64,000 nucleotides of DNA from Petrolisthes cinctipes (GCA_033782935.1 JAWQEG010000081.1:377001-441000), one strand, 5' to 3'. Positions 47,761 through 58,981 are shown, numbered from the stretch's first letter. The notes: generated by a model not told the origin, from the letters alone. A program made the numbers and translations.

Positions 47761-48840
47761 CAGGGTGTCCGGAATTTTTTGCCCGAAAATTTGGCAAATG
47801 CATCCTTTAATAATTCTGAAAAGAAAATACTCTATTGATGTTGTCTTTTTTTTCTCTAGTTTAGCGGTAATTGAGACATTTAAATGTGTGACAGAACGTT
47901 AGGTAATGTACACAGAGGCAGCCCCGCACCGCGCCCAGCAGCCCGTTGAGTTGCCAAGTCGGAATAAACGTACATTTTATTTCAAATTTTACACGTTATT
48001 CTCAAAACTGTGTTATACTTATCAATCAATAATCATTAGACAGGACATTTTTATACAGGAGTATGTCACTTGAAAACAGGGTAGGCTTCATAAAGTTCAA
48101 GAAATTTGAATAAAATAAGTAGGTTATACGGCAGATGGCACCTGAGGGGTGGAGAGATTTCCCACCTCACCGCCTGCCACAGTCACTGCCACACCTGACA
48201 CCCAGCAACATTCTCCTGTAGTGAGGGTGGAAGGAAGAAGTATTCTATGGCGTTCTCCCACTCATTTCACTACAATGCCATTCACCCAGCAGCATTCTCC
48301 TGTCGCGAGGGTGAAAGGAAGAAGTATTCTACGGCGTTCTCCCACTCATTTCACTACAATGCCATTCACCTTCACCAACACTGAGTACACAGATATGGTG
48401 CTCATCTACGGCTTCTGTGGATGGAGTGCTGAAGCATCAGTCAGGGAATACCGACGGAAATTTCCAAACAGAAGAATCCCAGATCAGATCCCAGAAAAGA
48501 AGTCATCATAATCATAACAAATACCTTTGCTCTAATAGTTAAGAGTATAAAAATGTCCTGTCTAATGATTATTGATTGATAAGTATAACACAGTTTTGAG
48601 AATAACGTGTAAAATTTGAAATAAAATGTACGTTTATTCCGACTTGGCAACTCAACGGGCTGTGGGGCGCGGTGCGGGGCTGCCTCTGTGTACATTACCT
48701 AACGTTCTGTCACACATTTAAATGTCTCAATTACCGCTAAACTAGAGAAAAAAAAGACAACATCAATAGAGTATTTTCTTTTCAGAATTAATAAAGGATG
48801 CATTTGCCAAATTTTCGGGCAAAAAATTCCGGACACCCTG
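47761..48840. mobile_element. Foldback element (1080 bp) carrying a transposase HTH fragment
   Basis: TA-flanked (47759-47760, 48841-48842). The inverted arms of 295 bp (47761-48055, 48546-48840) begin CAGGGTGTCCGGAATTTTTT and differ at only a few bases. The uninterrupted LINE A copy 2 gives the empty site near 19170. The centre holds a small open frame. CAGGGTGTCC-type ends and TA duplication mark it as mariner-type. Confidence 0.9.
48149..48511 (+). CDS. Open frame inside foldback element: duplicated leader plus transposase N-terminal HTH
   Basis: 120 codons. An 84-bp tandem duplication (48203-48286, 48287-48370) gives two 28-residue repeats (TQQHSPV-RV-GRSIL-RSPT, then HFTTMPF). Next comes MPFTFTNTEYTDMVLIYGFC and SAEASVREYRRKFPNRRIPD. 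That last part matches the N-terminal helix-turn-helix (DUF4817-like) of arthropod mariner-type transposases. No catalytic domain follows. Either it is a remnant trapped between arms, or a small DNA-binding protein; expression is unknown. Confidence 0.6.
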   Translation: MERFPTSPPATVTATPDTQQHSPVVRVEGRSILWRSPTHFTTMPFTQQHSPVARVKGRSILRRSPTHFTTMPFTFTNTEYTDMVLIYGFCGWSAEASVREYRRKFPNRRIPDQIPEKKSS

Positions 48841-48842
48841 TA

Positions 48843-50151
48843 TAATGAGGACCTGTATGAATTCTCTGAAGAGGACATTCTCGCTATGTGCCCAGACAGT
48901 GTCCAACGAGTGACGAAGATGAAAGGCAGTAAAAATATGATCATCCTCACTTTCTATGGCTCGCATATCCCAGATCGCATTAACATTAACCCCACCTCAT
49001 TTGAGGTGAAGCCTTTTGTTGAGCGTCCCCTACAGTGTTTCTGTTGTTATGAGTTTGGTCATGGGAAAAGGAACTGCAACAACCGTTCCCGGTGTGGTAA
49101 TTGTTCTGCTCTTGACTCACATCTTACTTCTGAGTGTCGGTCAGAGAGTTACTGCTTTTACTGCAGAGATTCTCACCCCTTGCGTTCTCGCCAATGTAAG
49201 ATGTACCTACTTGAGCAGGATATCCTCCACTTGGCTAATACTCAATTCATTAGCATAGGTAGTGCCAGACGGCAACTCAACTTCAGGCGACAGAAGGATG
49301 GTGGTGTGAAGACATACGCCTCCTCCCTTCGCCCTGAATTGGTTGCAGCACCCTCTCAACCCTCTCAAGAGGCAGCTGCTTCTTGCTCTAGTGAGAACGT
49401 TTCTAAGGTTACTCTACATAATAGTTTCTCTGTCTTGGAAACTTTATCAGACACTCATTCTGGTGACCCTTCAACTGATGACAATTCTCAGACTTTAGCT
49501 AAAGGTGTCCATGTGGTCGAGGTTCACGCTGCCACACGCTCTCCCAAAAGGAAACTTAAGTCACCTAAACTGCCACAGAGACGCCTTCGTGGTTCCTCTG
49601 AGGCACTTGACTCTATAGATATTCCACCTTGTGAAGCAACCATCTCTGTGGACTCATCCATAGTTTCCTCTAAATTTCACCAGAAGCGTTCTCGTGGCTC
49701 TGATGAATCTCTTGATTCAACAGAAGTTCCTCCTCGCAAGCTTCCTTCGGGATCATCAGAGGGGCGTGAAGTTAATGTGGATGCCACAGATGTTGTGACT
49801 TTAAAAGATTCACTTTCTCTTCCGCTTGAGCAGCGGAGTGATTCTACCATCTGTATTATGGATGTTGATGTATCTGCCTGTGTCAGTGATACCACTGCTG
49901 TACAGGACAGAACCAATGTAATTGTTTCAAAGAATATCCCATCTCATATACCTTCATCTTCTTCTAACATATCAGATGCTTCAGGGACTCGTCTACTGGT
50001 CCCAATTACTGCCCCAAGTGCTACTCCTCGGGTTCGCTCTTCTTCTAGTGGCCCAGGATTAGACAAATCTTATTGTTTGAATAAACCCTCAGGTCGAGGT
50101 GGTAGTGGGAAGTACCTCCGTGAGGCTTCCCAAAAATCAGGACTAAAGTAA
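48843..50151 (+). pseudogene. LINE A ORF1, C-terminal part with three zinc knuckles
   Basis: Continues from 47758. It encodes EDLYEFSEEDILAMCPDSV, NMIILTFYGSHIPDRININP, then three Cys-rich fingers: CFCCYEFGHGKRNC, CGNCSALDSHLTSEC and CFYCRDSHPLRSRQC. After SIGSARRQLNFRRQKD comes a ~290-residue Ser/Thr/Pro-rich tail with a repeated R-G-S-(S/D)-E-(A/S)-L-D-S motif. It ends at TAA 50151. The gag-like knuckles bind the element's RNA. The frame is open apart from the insertion. Confidence 0.88.
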
Positions 50152-50161
50152 CACCGTTCAA

Positions 50162-52594
50162 GGTCCTTCAGTGGAATTGCCGTGGCTTGCGTGCTTCTTG
50201 GGAGGAACTGCGTGTTCTTCTCTTAGCTTCTCTCCTGCATGTGTTTCTCTCCAAGAGACTATGCTTGGGGACTACATTCCTGCCAGTCCTCCAGCATACT
50301 CAGCATTTTATTCCAATTCATTTGAAGGGCAGGGTCATCATGGTGGCTCTGCCATCCTAGTTCGCCGAGATATTCCATGCACGAGCCTGGAGCTTGACAC
50401 TCCGCTCCAGGCTGTTGCAGTTAAGGTTTTTATGGACCGCCCATACACTGTATGCAGTCTATACCTTCCTCCCAGTGTTACAGTTGAGAGGGGTGATCTC
50501 AACCATCTTGTACGGGACCTTCCATCTCCCTTTATTTTATTGGGTGATTTTAATGGTCGTCATTCTCTGTGGGGTGACAGTTCGGTCAACCCCAGGGGTG
50601 TTTTATTGGCTTCTTTTATTGAGGATGAGGGATTAGGGGTTTTAAATACGGGAGATGTGACACATTTAAATAGCCCTACTGGGACTTTTACCGCCATTGA
50701 CATTTCCCTTTGCTCACCCAGTGCTCTGTTGGATTTTACTTGGAGAGTGTTGCCTGACTTATATGGCAGTGACCATTTCCCTATACTTTTAGAAGGTAAC
50801 AGGTACGAACCACAGTCTCGTCTTCCTAGGTGGAAATTAGAGAAGGCTGACTGGCAGTTTTTTAGAGAGCTAACTTCTTCGGTCTCTTCTGTAGCCGATT
50901 TCAGTAGCTCTGACGAGGCTGTAACATATTTCACTGATATGCTCCACTCTGCTGCTCTCAACTCTATCCCTAGAACTTCTGGCTACTTTCCCAAACGTCC
51001 TGTCCCTTGGTGGTCACCAGACTGCACCACTGCTGTGCAGGAGAAGCGCGCTGCTTTCTCTCGCCTTCGTCGCAATCGTGGGGACCCAACTCTTTTAGAG
51101 GACTTCCGACGGGCAAGGGCTCGGGCTAGACGAGTTTTAAAAGAGGCCCGACGTGCATCTTGGAAGGCCTATGTGTCTTCAATTAATACTAAAACTCCAC
51201 TCACCCAAGTGTTCAGGAGAGTCCGTACGATGGCGGGGAAGTTTTCTCCTAGCTCTCCACCTGTACTTAAGGTCAATGGAATTAAGATCATGGATGGTTT
51301 GACAGTGGCCAATACCATGGCGGAGGCTTTTGCAAAGGTCTCCAGCCGTGACTCTCGACCTCTGGCATGAGTTAAGAGCCAAGGAGCGTACAGTCCTGGA
51401 TTTCACAGGGAACGAGAATGAAAGTTATAACCATATATTCACCCTGAGAGACCTGCATTCTGCTCTCTCTCTCTGCAGTGACACTTCTCCTGGGCCAGAC
51501 AACATCCCATATGCAATGTTACGACACTTGGGTGAGGAAGCGATCTCATTTCTTTTAGCTGTATATAACAGAATCTGGCTGGAGGGTGTCTTCCCTTCTG
51601 GGTGGAGGGTTGCTACCATCCTTCCTTTTCTCAAGCCGGGCAAGGACTCTGGTGTTGCCCTCAATTATCGACCAATTGCCTTGACCAGGATCCTGTCTCT
51701 GTAAACTATTTGAAAAGATGGTGAATGTCAGACTGGTATACTTCTTGGAACGGGGTGATTTTCTGTCTCCGTCCCAGTCTGGCTTTCGTAAATACCGTTC
51801 CACTACAGATGCTCTGGTCAGGTTGGAAGCTGCTGCATGTGAGGCTTTTGCACGACATCAACACCTTGTCTGTGTATTCTTTGATTTAGAGAAAGCCTAT
51901 GACACTACATGGCAATATGGCATCCTGCAGCAACTCCATTTATATGGCCTGCTGGGTCGCCATCCACGCTTTCTTAAGGAGTTTCTCAGTGGTCGCAGTT
52001 TTTCTGTGAGGGTTGGTACAACCCACTCAGCATCTGTTGCACAGGAGGAGGGCGTCCCCCAGGGAAGCGTCCTCAGTGTCACATTGTTTGCAGTAGCAAT
52101 TAATGCCATTGCCTCATCCCTTCCAGACGGTATAGCTAACTCGATGTACGTTGACGACCTAGCAGTCTGGTTTGCTGCTTCCCGTATGTCAGTGGCGGAG
52201 CGGCGCATGCAGCTTGCCCTTGACAGGGTGTCACGTTGGACTGATTCTCATGGGTTTCGATTTTCTCCTCCCAAGACAGTTGCTACAGTGTCCTGTCCCG
52301 CCGGTGGGAGACAGCTCTTGTCCGTCTCCGCATTGGCCACACATTATTGACTCATGGCTTTTTAATGGAGAGGGCTCACCCTCCCTACTGTGATGATTGT
52401 CTTGTCCCTTTGACAGTACGGCATCTTATTGTCGAGTGTCCCAGCCTTGGGGACCTTCGTCATAGGCACCTCTCCGAGTACCGGAAGGGTGACGGTTCTT
52501 ACAGTCTCTCCCAGGTGCTCGGGGAGGAGGCTTGTAGTGTGGGAGGGAACACCCTCTCCTATGTGGAGGAGGCTGGCCTCCTCCAAAAGTTGTG
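50162..52594 (+). pseudogene. LINE A ORF2: endonuclease and reverse transcriptase, frameshifted and internally deleted
   Basis: Starts 11 bp after ORF1 with VLQWNCRGLRASWEE (endonuclease Asn). After a shift near 50240 it continues SLQETMLGDYIPASPP, VCSLYLPPSVTVERGD, LGDFNGRHSLWGD, FTAIDISLC and YGSDHFPIL. A second shift near 51350 leads into the RT: TSPGPDNIPYAMLRHLG, LNYRPIALT. A third shift near 51700 is followed by QSGFRKYRSTTDALVRLE, VFFDLEKAYDTTW, EGVPQGSVLSVTLFAVAINA and SMYVDDLAVWF. Near 52300 the sequence jumps from the RT palm end to the far C-terminus (LRIGHTLLTHGFLMERAHPP, CDDCLVPLTVRHLIVECPSL), so RT thumb and RNase H are gone. Inactive. Confidence 0.9.
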
Positions 52595-52885
52595 AATTTT
52601 ATTATATTTATGGCTTTTTAGATAGTTCAACGTTTTCTTATCTTTTATATATTTTACTTGAATTAGTCAGGTTTTTTTTTTTTTTTTTTTTTTTTAGTAT
52701 AAATGTGCCTTTTAGTTTGTATGTTCTTTTATTCATGCTACCTATCCCTTTCGGGGTGGAGAAGTCTGTTTAGTTTGTGTAAATATTTTATTAATGATGT
52801 AGATGACTACTTTGTGTTGGGCGGTATATGACCATAGCTGTTGCGCCGCCAAATGCCTCATAGCATTTCTAAATCAATCAATCAA
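52595..52885 (+). repeat. LINE A 3' UTR and tetranucleotide tail
   Basis: Contains a T-run (52672-52695), GGGCGGTATATGACCATAGC, TGTTGCGCCGCC and the (AATC)n tail. The pattern GCxGTATATGACC...TGTTGCGxCGCC is shared with the short retroelement family. Confidence 0.85.
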
Positions 52886-53361
52886 TCATGGTTCGGAGGT
52901 ACAATGTAGTCTCTGCTCGTTTGAGGCTTGGCTACCGGCCACCGTGGCAGGTTGCTGGGATGCAGGGTGAGCCTCCCTTCACTGAGTGTCGCTTGTGTCG
53001 AGCGCCTCGTGCTAACACTATAGAGCACTATTGCCTAGCCTGCCCCACTGTCCGACACTTGCTGCCCCAGGGCCTGCCACTTGATGTGGTTTGTCGACAC
53101 CTGCTGAACCATCAGGTTCTGGAGGAACTTCTGGTGCGCCACCCTCGTTTTGGTGGATTTAAGTAGGTCATGATGTAAATATTTGTCTGTATACTTGTGC
53201 TTCATTCTGTTATGTTTTCGTGATGTGTGTGTGTGTGTGCATGTGTGTGTGCTTGTGTGTGTGTGTGTGGTCATTGGGTCCCGTGAGTCCCGCCTACCCT
53301 TGTGTACTGTTGTCTGCCTATTGACTGACGCTACGGCGCAATGAATAAATAAAAAAAAAAA
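52886..53361 (+). pseudogene. LINE B ORF2 C-terminus and 3' end
   Basis: Resumes the reading cut at 46585 (..RRG-LMVR-RYNVV..). It encodes VSARLRLGYRPPWQVAGM, a CRLCRAP...EHYCLACPTVRHLL zinc-finger-like C-terminus, LDVVCRHLLNHQVLEELLV and RHPRFGGFK, then TAG. The 3' UTR has a GT microsatellite (~53225-53270) and ends CGGCGCAATGAATAAATAAA with an A tail (AATAAA signal). LINE B thus ends in poly-A, unlike LINE A. Confidence 0.85.
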
Positions 53362-53827
53362 CACTCTTAACCTAAAATTTTGTTTGTTAGCGTTTATTCA
53401 TGGCAAGGACTGGAACCCACCTGACATTGCCTCAAAATCATGATAACAGCTCATCCAAATAGAATAACAAAACAAACATTCACTGCTTCGAAATCATAAC
53501 AACAACTCGTACAAATAGAACAGGAAACCATTCACTGCTTTGAAATGAGCCTGAAACACTATGGTGAAGTCAGTAATGCAAACATACTAACAAGTCCAAA
53601 CTCTAAGATGTTTTGTGAATACCGGCCCAGCTCTCTAATAATGACCCCACAGAAGGTTCATTTAGCCTCTGACCTGACCCATTGCCTGTCAGGAGTCCAA
53701 CACTGGTGCTAGAGCCTCCCCACACCTTGAAAACGTCGGAAATGGAGTCTTTATTATGATGATAACAGATTACCATTAGTGGTGTACCCAATAAGAAGAT
53801 AATAATCAGCAGGTACAGAATTCAATA
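53362..53827. other. Unassigned DNA
   Basis: No gene or repeat partner was recognised. Confidence 0.4.
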
Positions 53828-53829
53828 TA

Positions 53830-54548
53830 CAGGGTGTATCGCGACGTATAGCATTAACTTACACCAGATATAAAATATAATTTTGTGTATATTTTGTTCT
53901 ATAAAGTATGCTGTGTGTGATCTCAGTAAAGTACAATGAATACTGATAAAAACTATTTTAACTTGTGTTGTCAAATGGCGGTGAGCATTGGAAGGAGTGG
54001 TAGCCTAATATGTTTTCGGACGAAAGAGGCCTTATTTATTTCATCTTAATAAGTTTTATCATGATTGCAATATTTATGTGATGTTATATAACGTATATTG
54101 AATCATATTTTCAATGCAGAGAGATAATACCAGGCCCGTATAAATAATATTCGACGAAATATGATTAATATCGTTTGGAGGTTATGTAAACTCCCTACCT
54201 GATCACTTCCCTACATTTTAAGGATTTTCTTCTTATACAGGCCTGGTATTATCCCTCTGCATTGAAAATATGAATCAATGTACGTTATATAACATCACAT
54301 AAATATTGCAATCATGATAGAACTTATTAAGATGAAATAAATAAGGCCTCTTTGGTCCGAAAACAAATTAGGCTACCACTCCCTCAGGTGCTCACCGCCA
54401 TTTGACAACACAAGTTAAAATAGTTTTTATCAGTATTCATTGTACTTTACTGAGATCACACACAGCATACTTTATAGAACAAAATATACACAAAATTATA
54501 TTTTATATCTCTGGTGTAAGTTAATGCTATACGTCGCGATACACCCTG
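53830..54548. mobile_element. Foldback MITE (719 bp)
   Basis: TA-flanked (53828-53829, 54549-54550). Arms of about 315 bp (53830-54143, 54233-54548) begin CAGGGTGTATCGCGACGTAT and are close reverse complements; the ~90-bp centre is non-coding. It has the same end style as the element at 47761 but a different sequence. Confidence 0.88.
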
Positions 54549-55294
54549 TATATGACCTGTTTCACAGACTACACGTATAGGCTATACTTGTTGCCGACAA
54601 CACCAACATGGTTCCCGACACAACACAAGGCCTGAAAGACCCTGTACAACAAAGATGTTTATAGGAGGAAAAGAAAGGACATGTGTGTCACGAGTCAGAC
54701 ATAATACTCGTGACGTAATTTTAATTACAGAGAGTTGGAAAATTCCATACTGGGAATGTTCTGGAATATTCCATTCATGAGACAAAGGAGACAGGAGTGG
54801 GTTAAGTTGTGGGTGCAGCTAGTTAATCCGCAGGTACTGGATTAGTAGCCAAAATTAGAAAAGGGTCAGGAAGGCCGGGTTTCAACCGGAATTGCCACAT
54901 TTAGTCATATAGGTGTTCGTACATTAAGTACATCTTGTATTGATAAATTATGCTACCAGGGTAACTTATGGTATTGCAAATGATCGTGAAGTGGAGGGAG
55001 ATTATCGGGAATTATTAGTACGCCATAGGTAAATTGAAATTGCATGTATAACTAAAGTATAAGTGGGTACAATGTAAATCGTAGCCAGTTAGGAAAAACG
55101 AACACAGATAGGAGGAGGAGTCAGAGAAATTTTGAACCAGTTAAGGAGGAAGAATAGGGGTCAGTTGGGACAAGACACACTTGAAGGAAGGAACACACTC
55201 GTATCGTCAGCTGCCCTTGCCTAGTGATCACGTAGACGCCGAATTCGTTGTATATTACACGATTTCACAAGGATTTACAGTTGTATACTGACTA

Positions 55295-57288
55295 TAGTCA
55301 AACCAGCCTTACTTGATACTCGGGGTAGTGGCCTGGCCTGTCCCGCATTGCTGCCACATATACAGTCGACAGCCATAATATGATCTCTCTCGCTCGCTCA
55401 TACTGTCATTGCTTGCCTTAATCACTATAAAATCATTAGTTGTTTTATGCTACTACTTGGTTTTATGAATAACTTTCGATTTGAAGATGGAACAACTACT
55501 TTGTATAACTTCCGGTACACGTGGCAACGCATATGGGTCGTGCTGCGTTGCCGTCTCAGTACCTTTGACACATGACACACCCAGGTCGCACCTACCTGCC
55601 TACCAATTGTCAGGTCTCGGGGTCAAGTACAGTAATTCATTCCTTGCCATACCATCACCATGGAATGTGCATCACCCTCCCGCTCTCCTGCTTTACACAG
55701 CCAAGCAAAGGAAATTATCTATAAAGTAAATAGATATTTTATAGAAGAAAAGGCCAATAGAGGACCTTTACTCCCACCCTCACAAGCACTCGTCCGGACA
55801 GCAAATGCCACAGGTGTCAGCATAGCCACAGTGAAAAGAATTTGCTGCAAAATCAACAAAGCCTGTGATACAGAAGAACAAAACGAACCAACATTCTCTT
55901 CACCAAAGAAAAGAATTCGTCTTGCCCCTGTGACATATTTGGATATCCAAGACTTCGAGAAGAGTGTGCTGAGAAGAACAGTCTTGGAATTTTACACGAA
56001 GAAGGAAATCCCAACTTTACAAAAAATAAAGGATGAGGTGGCAGAAAAAATTTCCTATACTGGTTGTACCGAGTCCCTTCGCAAGGTACTGCTGCAAATT
56101 GGATTTAAATTCTCAAGAGTTGATGGCCGCCGTTTTCTTATGGAAAGGAATGATGTACTCGCTGCTCGAACAAGATTCCTGCGAGAAATGCGGCAGCACA
56201 AACAGTCATCCAACAATATCGTGTATCTTGATGAAACTTGGGTGAATCAAAACTACACGGTTGGAAGATGCTGGACTGACACCGAAGCAAATCACGCCAC
56301 TGGGGTGAAGCCACCTACAGGAAAAGGTGCTCGGTTAATCATTCTTCATGCAGGATCATGAGATGGCTTTGTCAACAATGCTGCGCTAATTTTCCAGGCA
56401 AAAAATGATGGTGATTACCACAACCAAATGAATTCTGTTGTTTTTGAAAGGTGGTTCAGACAGCAGTTACTGCCCAATATTTCTCCAAATTCCGTCATTG
56501 TAATGGATAATGCATCGTACCACAGCATGCAACTGGAAAAATTGCCAACATCGTCTTGGAGAAAAGGAGACATTAAAGAATGGCTTATAAAGAAGGGGGC
56601 TCATCCATGTGATGATTTATCTAAGGCAGAATTGTATGAGCTGGCAAAAAATATGTCCAAAGACTGTAAGAAATACCTGAATGACACAATTGCTGCAGAA
56701 GCTGGACACACGGTTGTTCGATTACCGCCCTACCATTGCCACTATAATCCAATTGAGTTAATATGGGCTCAAGTAAAAACCAGCATTGCAAAACAAAACA
56801 ATTTTAAAATTGCTGACCTAAAAATTCTAGCCAAAGAAGCATTGGGTAATATAAAACCCGAAAACTGGTTGAAAGCTGTGAGACATGCAGAACAGCTACA
56901 AGAACGCGATGCACAGCAGGATGTAGCAGTTGAAAAGTACGTGGACTCATTCATCATAAACATCAGTGAAAGCTCAGATGACGAAGACTCGGAGTAAATA
57001 GGCCTAAAGAACTCGAGGATTATGCCTACTGGAGAAACCTCTTTAAAAAAAGTGCGCCAAGACTTGTACCCCAGTGGTGGTGAGGAAACAAAGTCATAGG
57101 ATGAGAAAAAAACTAAAGTATATTGAGACACAGACAGATAGAGAGACAGGCAGACAGACAGACGGGAGGGTGAGGTGAAGAGGGGGATTATAAGATTATA
57201 GGCGTGTGGCTGACCCCGGGATAGACGTGGCAATAGCGCAGCCAGGTCAAGCCACCACCCCGAGTATCAAGTAAGGCTGGTTTGACTA
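55295..57288 (+). mobile_element. DD82E (Sailor-type) DNA transposon, 1994 bp
   Basis: Perfect 31-bp inverted ends (TAGTCAAACCAGCCTTACTT onward; 55295-55325 and 57258-57288), continuing imperfectly for ~30 bp, between TA duplications (55293-55294, 57289-57290). The family X copy at 20508 has the empty site CTGACTAGTTGC at about 21110-21121. It carries one transposase gene. The IS630-Tc1-mariner group duplicates TA; the DD82E spacing separates it from Tc1 and mariner. Confidence 0.9.
55660..56997 (+). pseudogene. Sailor-type DD82E transposase with one in-frame stop
   Basis: ATG at 55660 in good context (CACCATGG). About 445 codons with a single TGA at 56359-56361. The N-terminus is an HTH region (QALVRTANATGVSIATVKRI) followed by a second winged-helix part (LRKVLLQIGFKFSRVDGRRF). 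The catalytic core has the first Asp in NIVYLDETWVNQNY and the second in SVIVMDNASYHSM. An 82-residue gap follows, including a SAP-like segment (KEWLIKKGAHPCDDLSKAEL), and then Glu in YHCHYNPIELIWAQVK. An acidic tail (SESSDDEDSE) ends it. Cut-and-paste transposase; the stop between the first and second Asp makes this copy inactive, but no other damage is seen, so inactivation looks recent. Confidence 0.9.
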
Positions 57289-57892
57289 TAGTTGCATTGA
57301 CGCTGGTTCAGTAACTGAATTAAGGTGAGGGGAGCTGGATCTTTGAAGAAAATTACGAGTGTGTTGTGAGACTCTAAAGTGTGAGACATTAGAAAATATT
57401 CCAACTTGCATAGCATTGATAGAAACTTACGGTGTTAACGTAACCTAGACTATCGTCACGTATACGAGAGCGAGTAGCTAGTTAGCGCTGCGTGAGTGTG
57501 AGCGTGTGTGTGTGTGTGAAATTTAATTATTCATGTTGGCTACTGGAGTTGAATAAATATAGAAATTTGCAATTGGTTGTTTGAATGCACCAGTAGATTT
57601 GTTATCTATATAAATACATATATATCGGGAAGAACCCCCTTAACATAAAAAATTATTATGTGTATGGTGGATGGGGCCTAAAACGGGGAGTTAACCCTGA
57701 GTACTTTCTTCGCTGCAGCCAACCAACGAAGATCATAAATTAACCGGGCAAGGTAAGTTGTAATTGTCATATTATAAATTACATTATCTATCATTCTCAC
57801 ATCACCGTCACAATGTGAATGGAATAATAACTCTTACCACTATATAGTGATGCTCACATTGCCATAGGACCCATGGCAAGTACGGTTGGCCA

Positions 57893-58262
57893 CAAATTAT
57901 TACACAGGCTATATTGAAAGAGGTCATTATTCTGGAAGTACTGCAATGAATGGTCTAATAAGTGCCTCTAATTAGAAAAACAACAAATCTAATAAGGTTT
58001 CATTGCAGTTACGTAGTCTTACATATAATTTTATTAAGCACATTATGGAAGACTGCAATGCACACAAACACACTCGCCAACAACACAACATACACTCTCT
58101 GAGGGCACTGTGGGAAAGCCCGGTTCAGGCCATGACCTTCCTCAGGAGCTCGGGGTTGTTCGGCCAGACAGCTTGAGGAACTTCAACAACAACAACATAT
58201 AATTCTGTATGTTGTAAACCATCGAAAACAACAGTGTGTTTATCAATTCTTGTGGCCAATGG
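57893..58262. mobile_element. MITE family 2, copy 3, with internal extra sequence
   Basis: Ends CGGTTGGCCACAAATTATTA / TCAATTCTTGTGGCCAATGG, TA-flanked. The core matches copies 1 and 2 in inverse orientation. About 130-150 bp extra near 58055-58195 are absent from the other copies. Confidence 0.65.
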
Positions 58263-58264
58263 TA

Positions 58265-58895
58265 CTAACTATATCATCACCTTGGGTAATCAAGGAAGGA
58301 CAGGGGATAAATATTTTAAATGGATTAGCACGAGTCCATAGAGGCGACAAAACCCTTGTACAAGTATTGCTCACATCACCCCAGATTTCATTATACATCG
58401 TTCATTATCTCTTCATTAAACATTAAATATATTAACTTATTAATAACATATTAATTCATTTCTATTCCTTTTCAAATTAATTACGGTACAGTAAACGGTA
58501 CAATTATTATGCTTACAGTACAGTTCACATCACCGCTCTCCATGTTAATTAATTCAGGGGAGATTATATAGTTGGTGACTTGGAAGGTGTGTGATTCCTT
58601 AACATTCTTCCACATTTGTACGACCACTGAGGGAGTCTATTTCCTGGTATAATTAGAAGGAATCAATAGCCTTCCAATTCACCAATCTTCCCTTAAGGGG
58701 ATATATAGCATATTGTTTTGGTTGGTAAATCTGGAGCAACTGAATCCTCAAAACTATTCCAGGTAACAGGATACCATTACTTTTCTTCATCTGGGTCTGT
58801 TCCCTGATATACTTTGGAGGAATCAAGCCAGGTCTACAGTCTTTTAAAGGTATACCATCCCATTAAGGCTTCCGTAGACTATCATTCATGTATGT
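58265..58895. other. Unassigned DNA
   Basis: No gene was recognised. Confidence 0.4.
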
Positions 58896-58945
58896 TCTCC
58901 TGACGCTATATGACCTCGCTGTTGCGGCGCCTGATATCACTCATT
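58896..58945 (+). mobile_element. Short retroelement tail fragment
   Basis: CTGACGCTATATGACCTCGC and TGTTGCGGCGCCTGATATCA only; severely 5'-truncated. Confidence 0.7.
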
Positions 58946-58981
58946 CAGTGTCTGAAGCGCAAACAAAATGACTGTAATGTA

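Larger units (their letters stand above)
46586..52885 (+). mobile_element. LINE A copy 1: non-LTR retrotransposon inserted in LINE B
   Basis: It is bracketed by TCATGGTTCG (46576-46585 and 52886-52895); the first three bases overlap the tail, so the duplication is 7-10 bp. Order: GC-rich 5' UTR (46586-47041), ORF1 (zinc-knuckle protein, split by a foldback element), ORF2 (endonuclease and RT), a short 3' UTR and an AATCAATCAATCA tail. It has a complete-looking 5' end but several frameshifts, plus a deletion that removes the region between RT and the C-terminus. The sequence type is I/Jockey superfamily. Confidence 0.9.
54686..57812 (+). mobile_element. Solo LTR, family X, copy 2, split by a DNA transposon
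   Basis: TG...CA ends identical to 20508-21637, with its own 5-bp duplication ATGTG (54681-54685, 57813-57817). Without the 1994-bp insert and one TA it is 1131 bp, one base different in length from copy 1. The two differ by scattered substitutions. Confidence 0.9.

Noticed and set aside
52672..52695. Poly-T run as a possible poly-A tail of a minus-strand insertion
   Set aside because: It lies within the LINE A 3' UTR with no bounded insert or target duplication around it.
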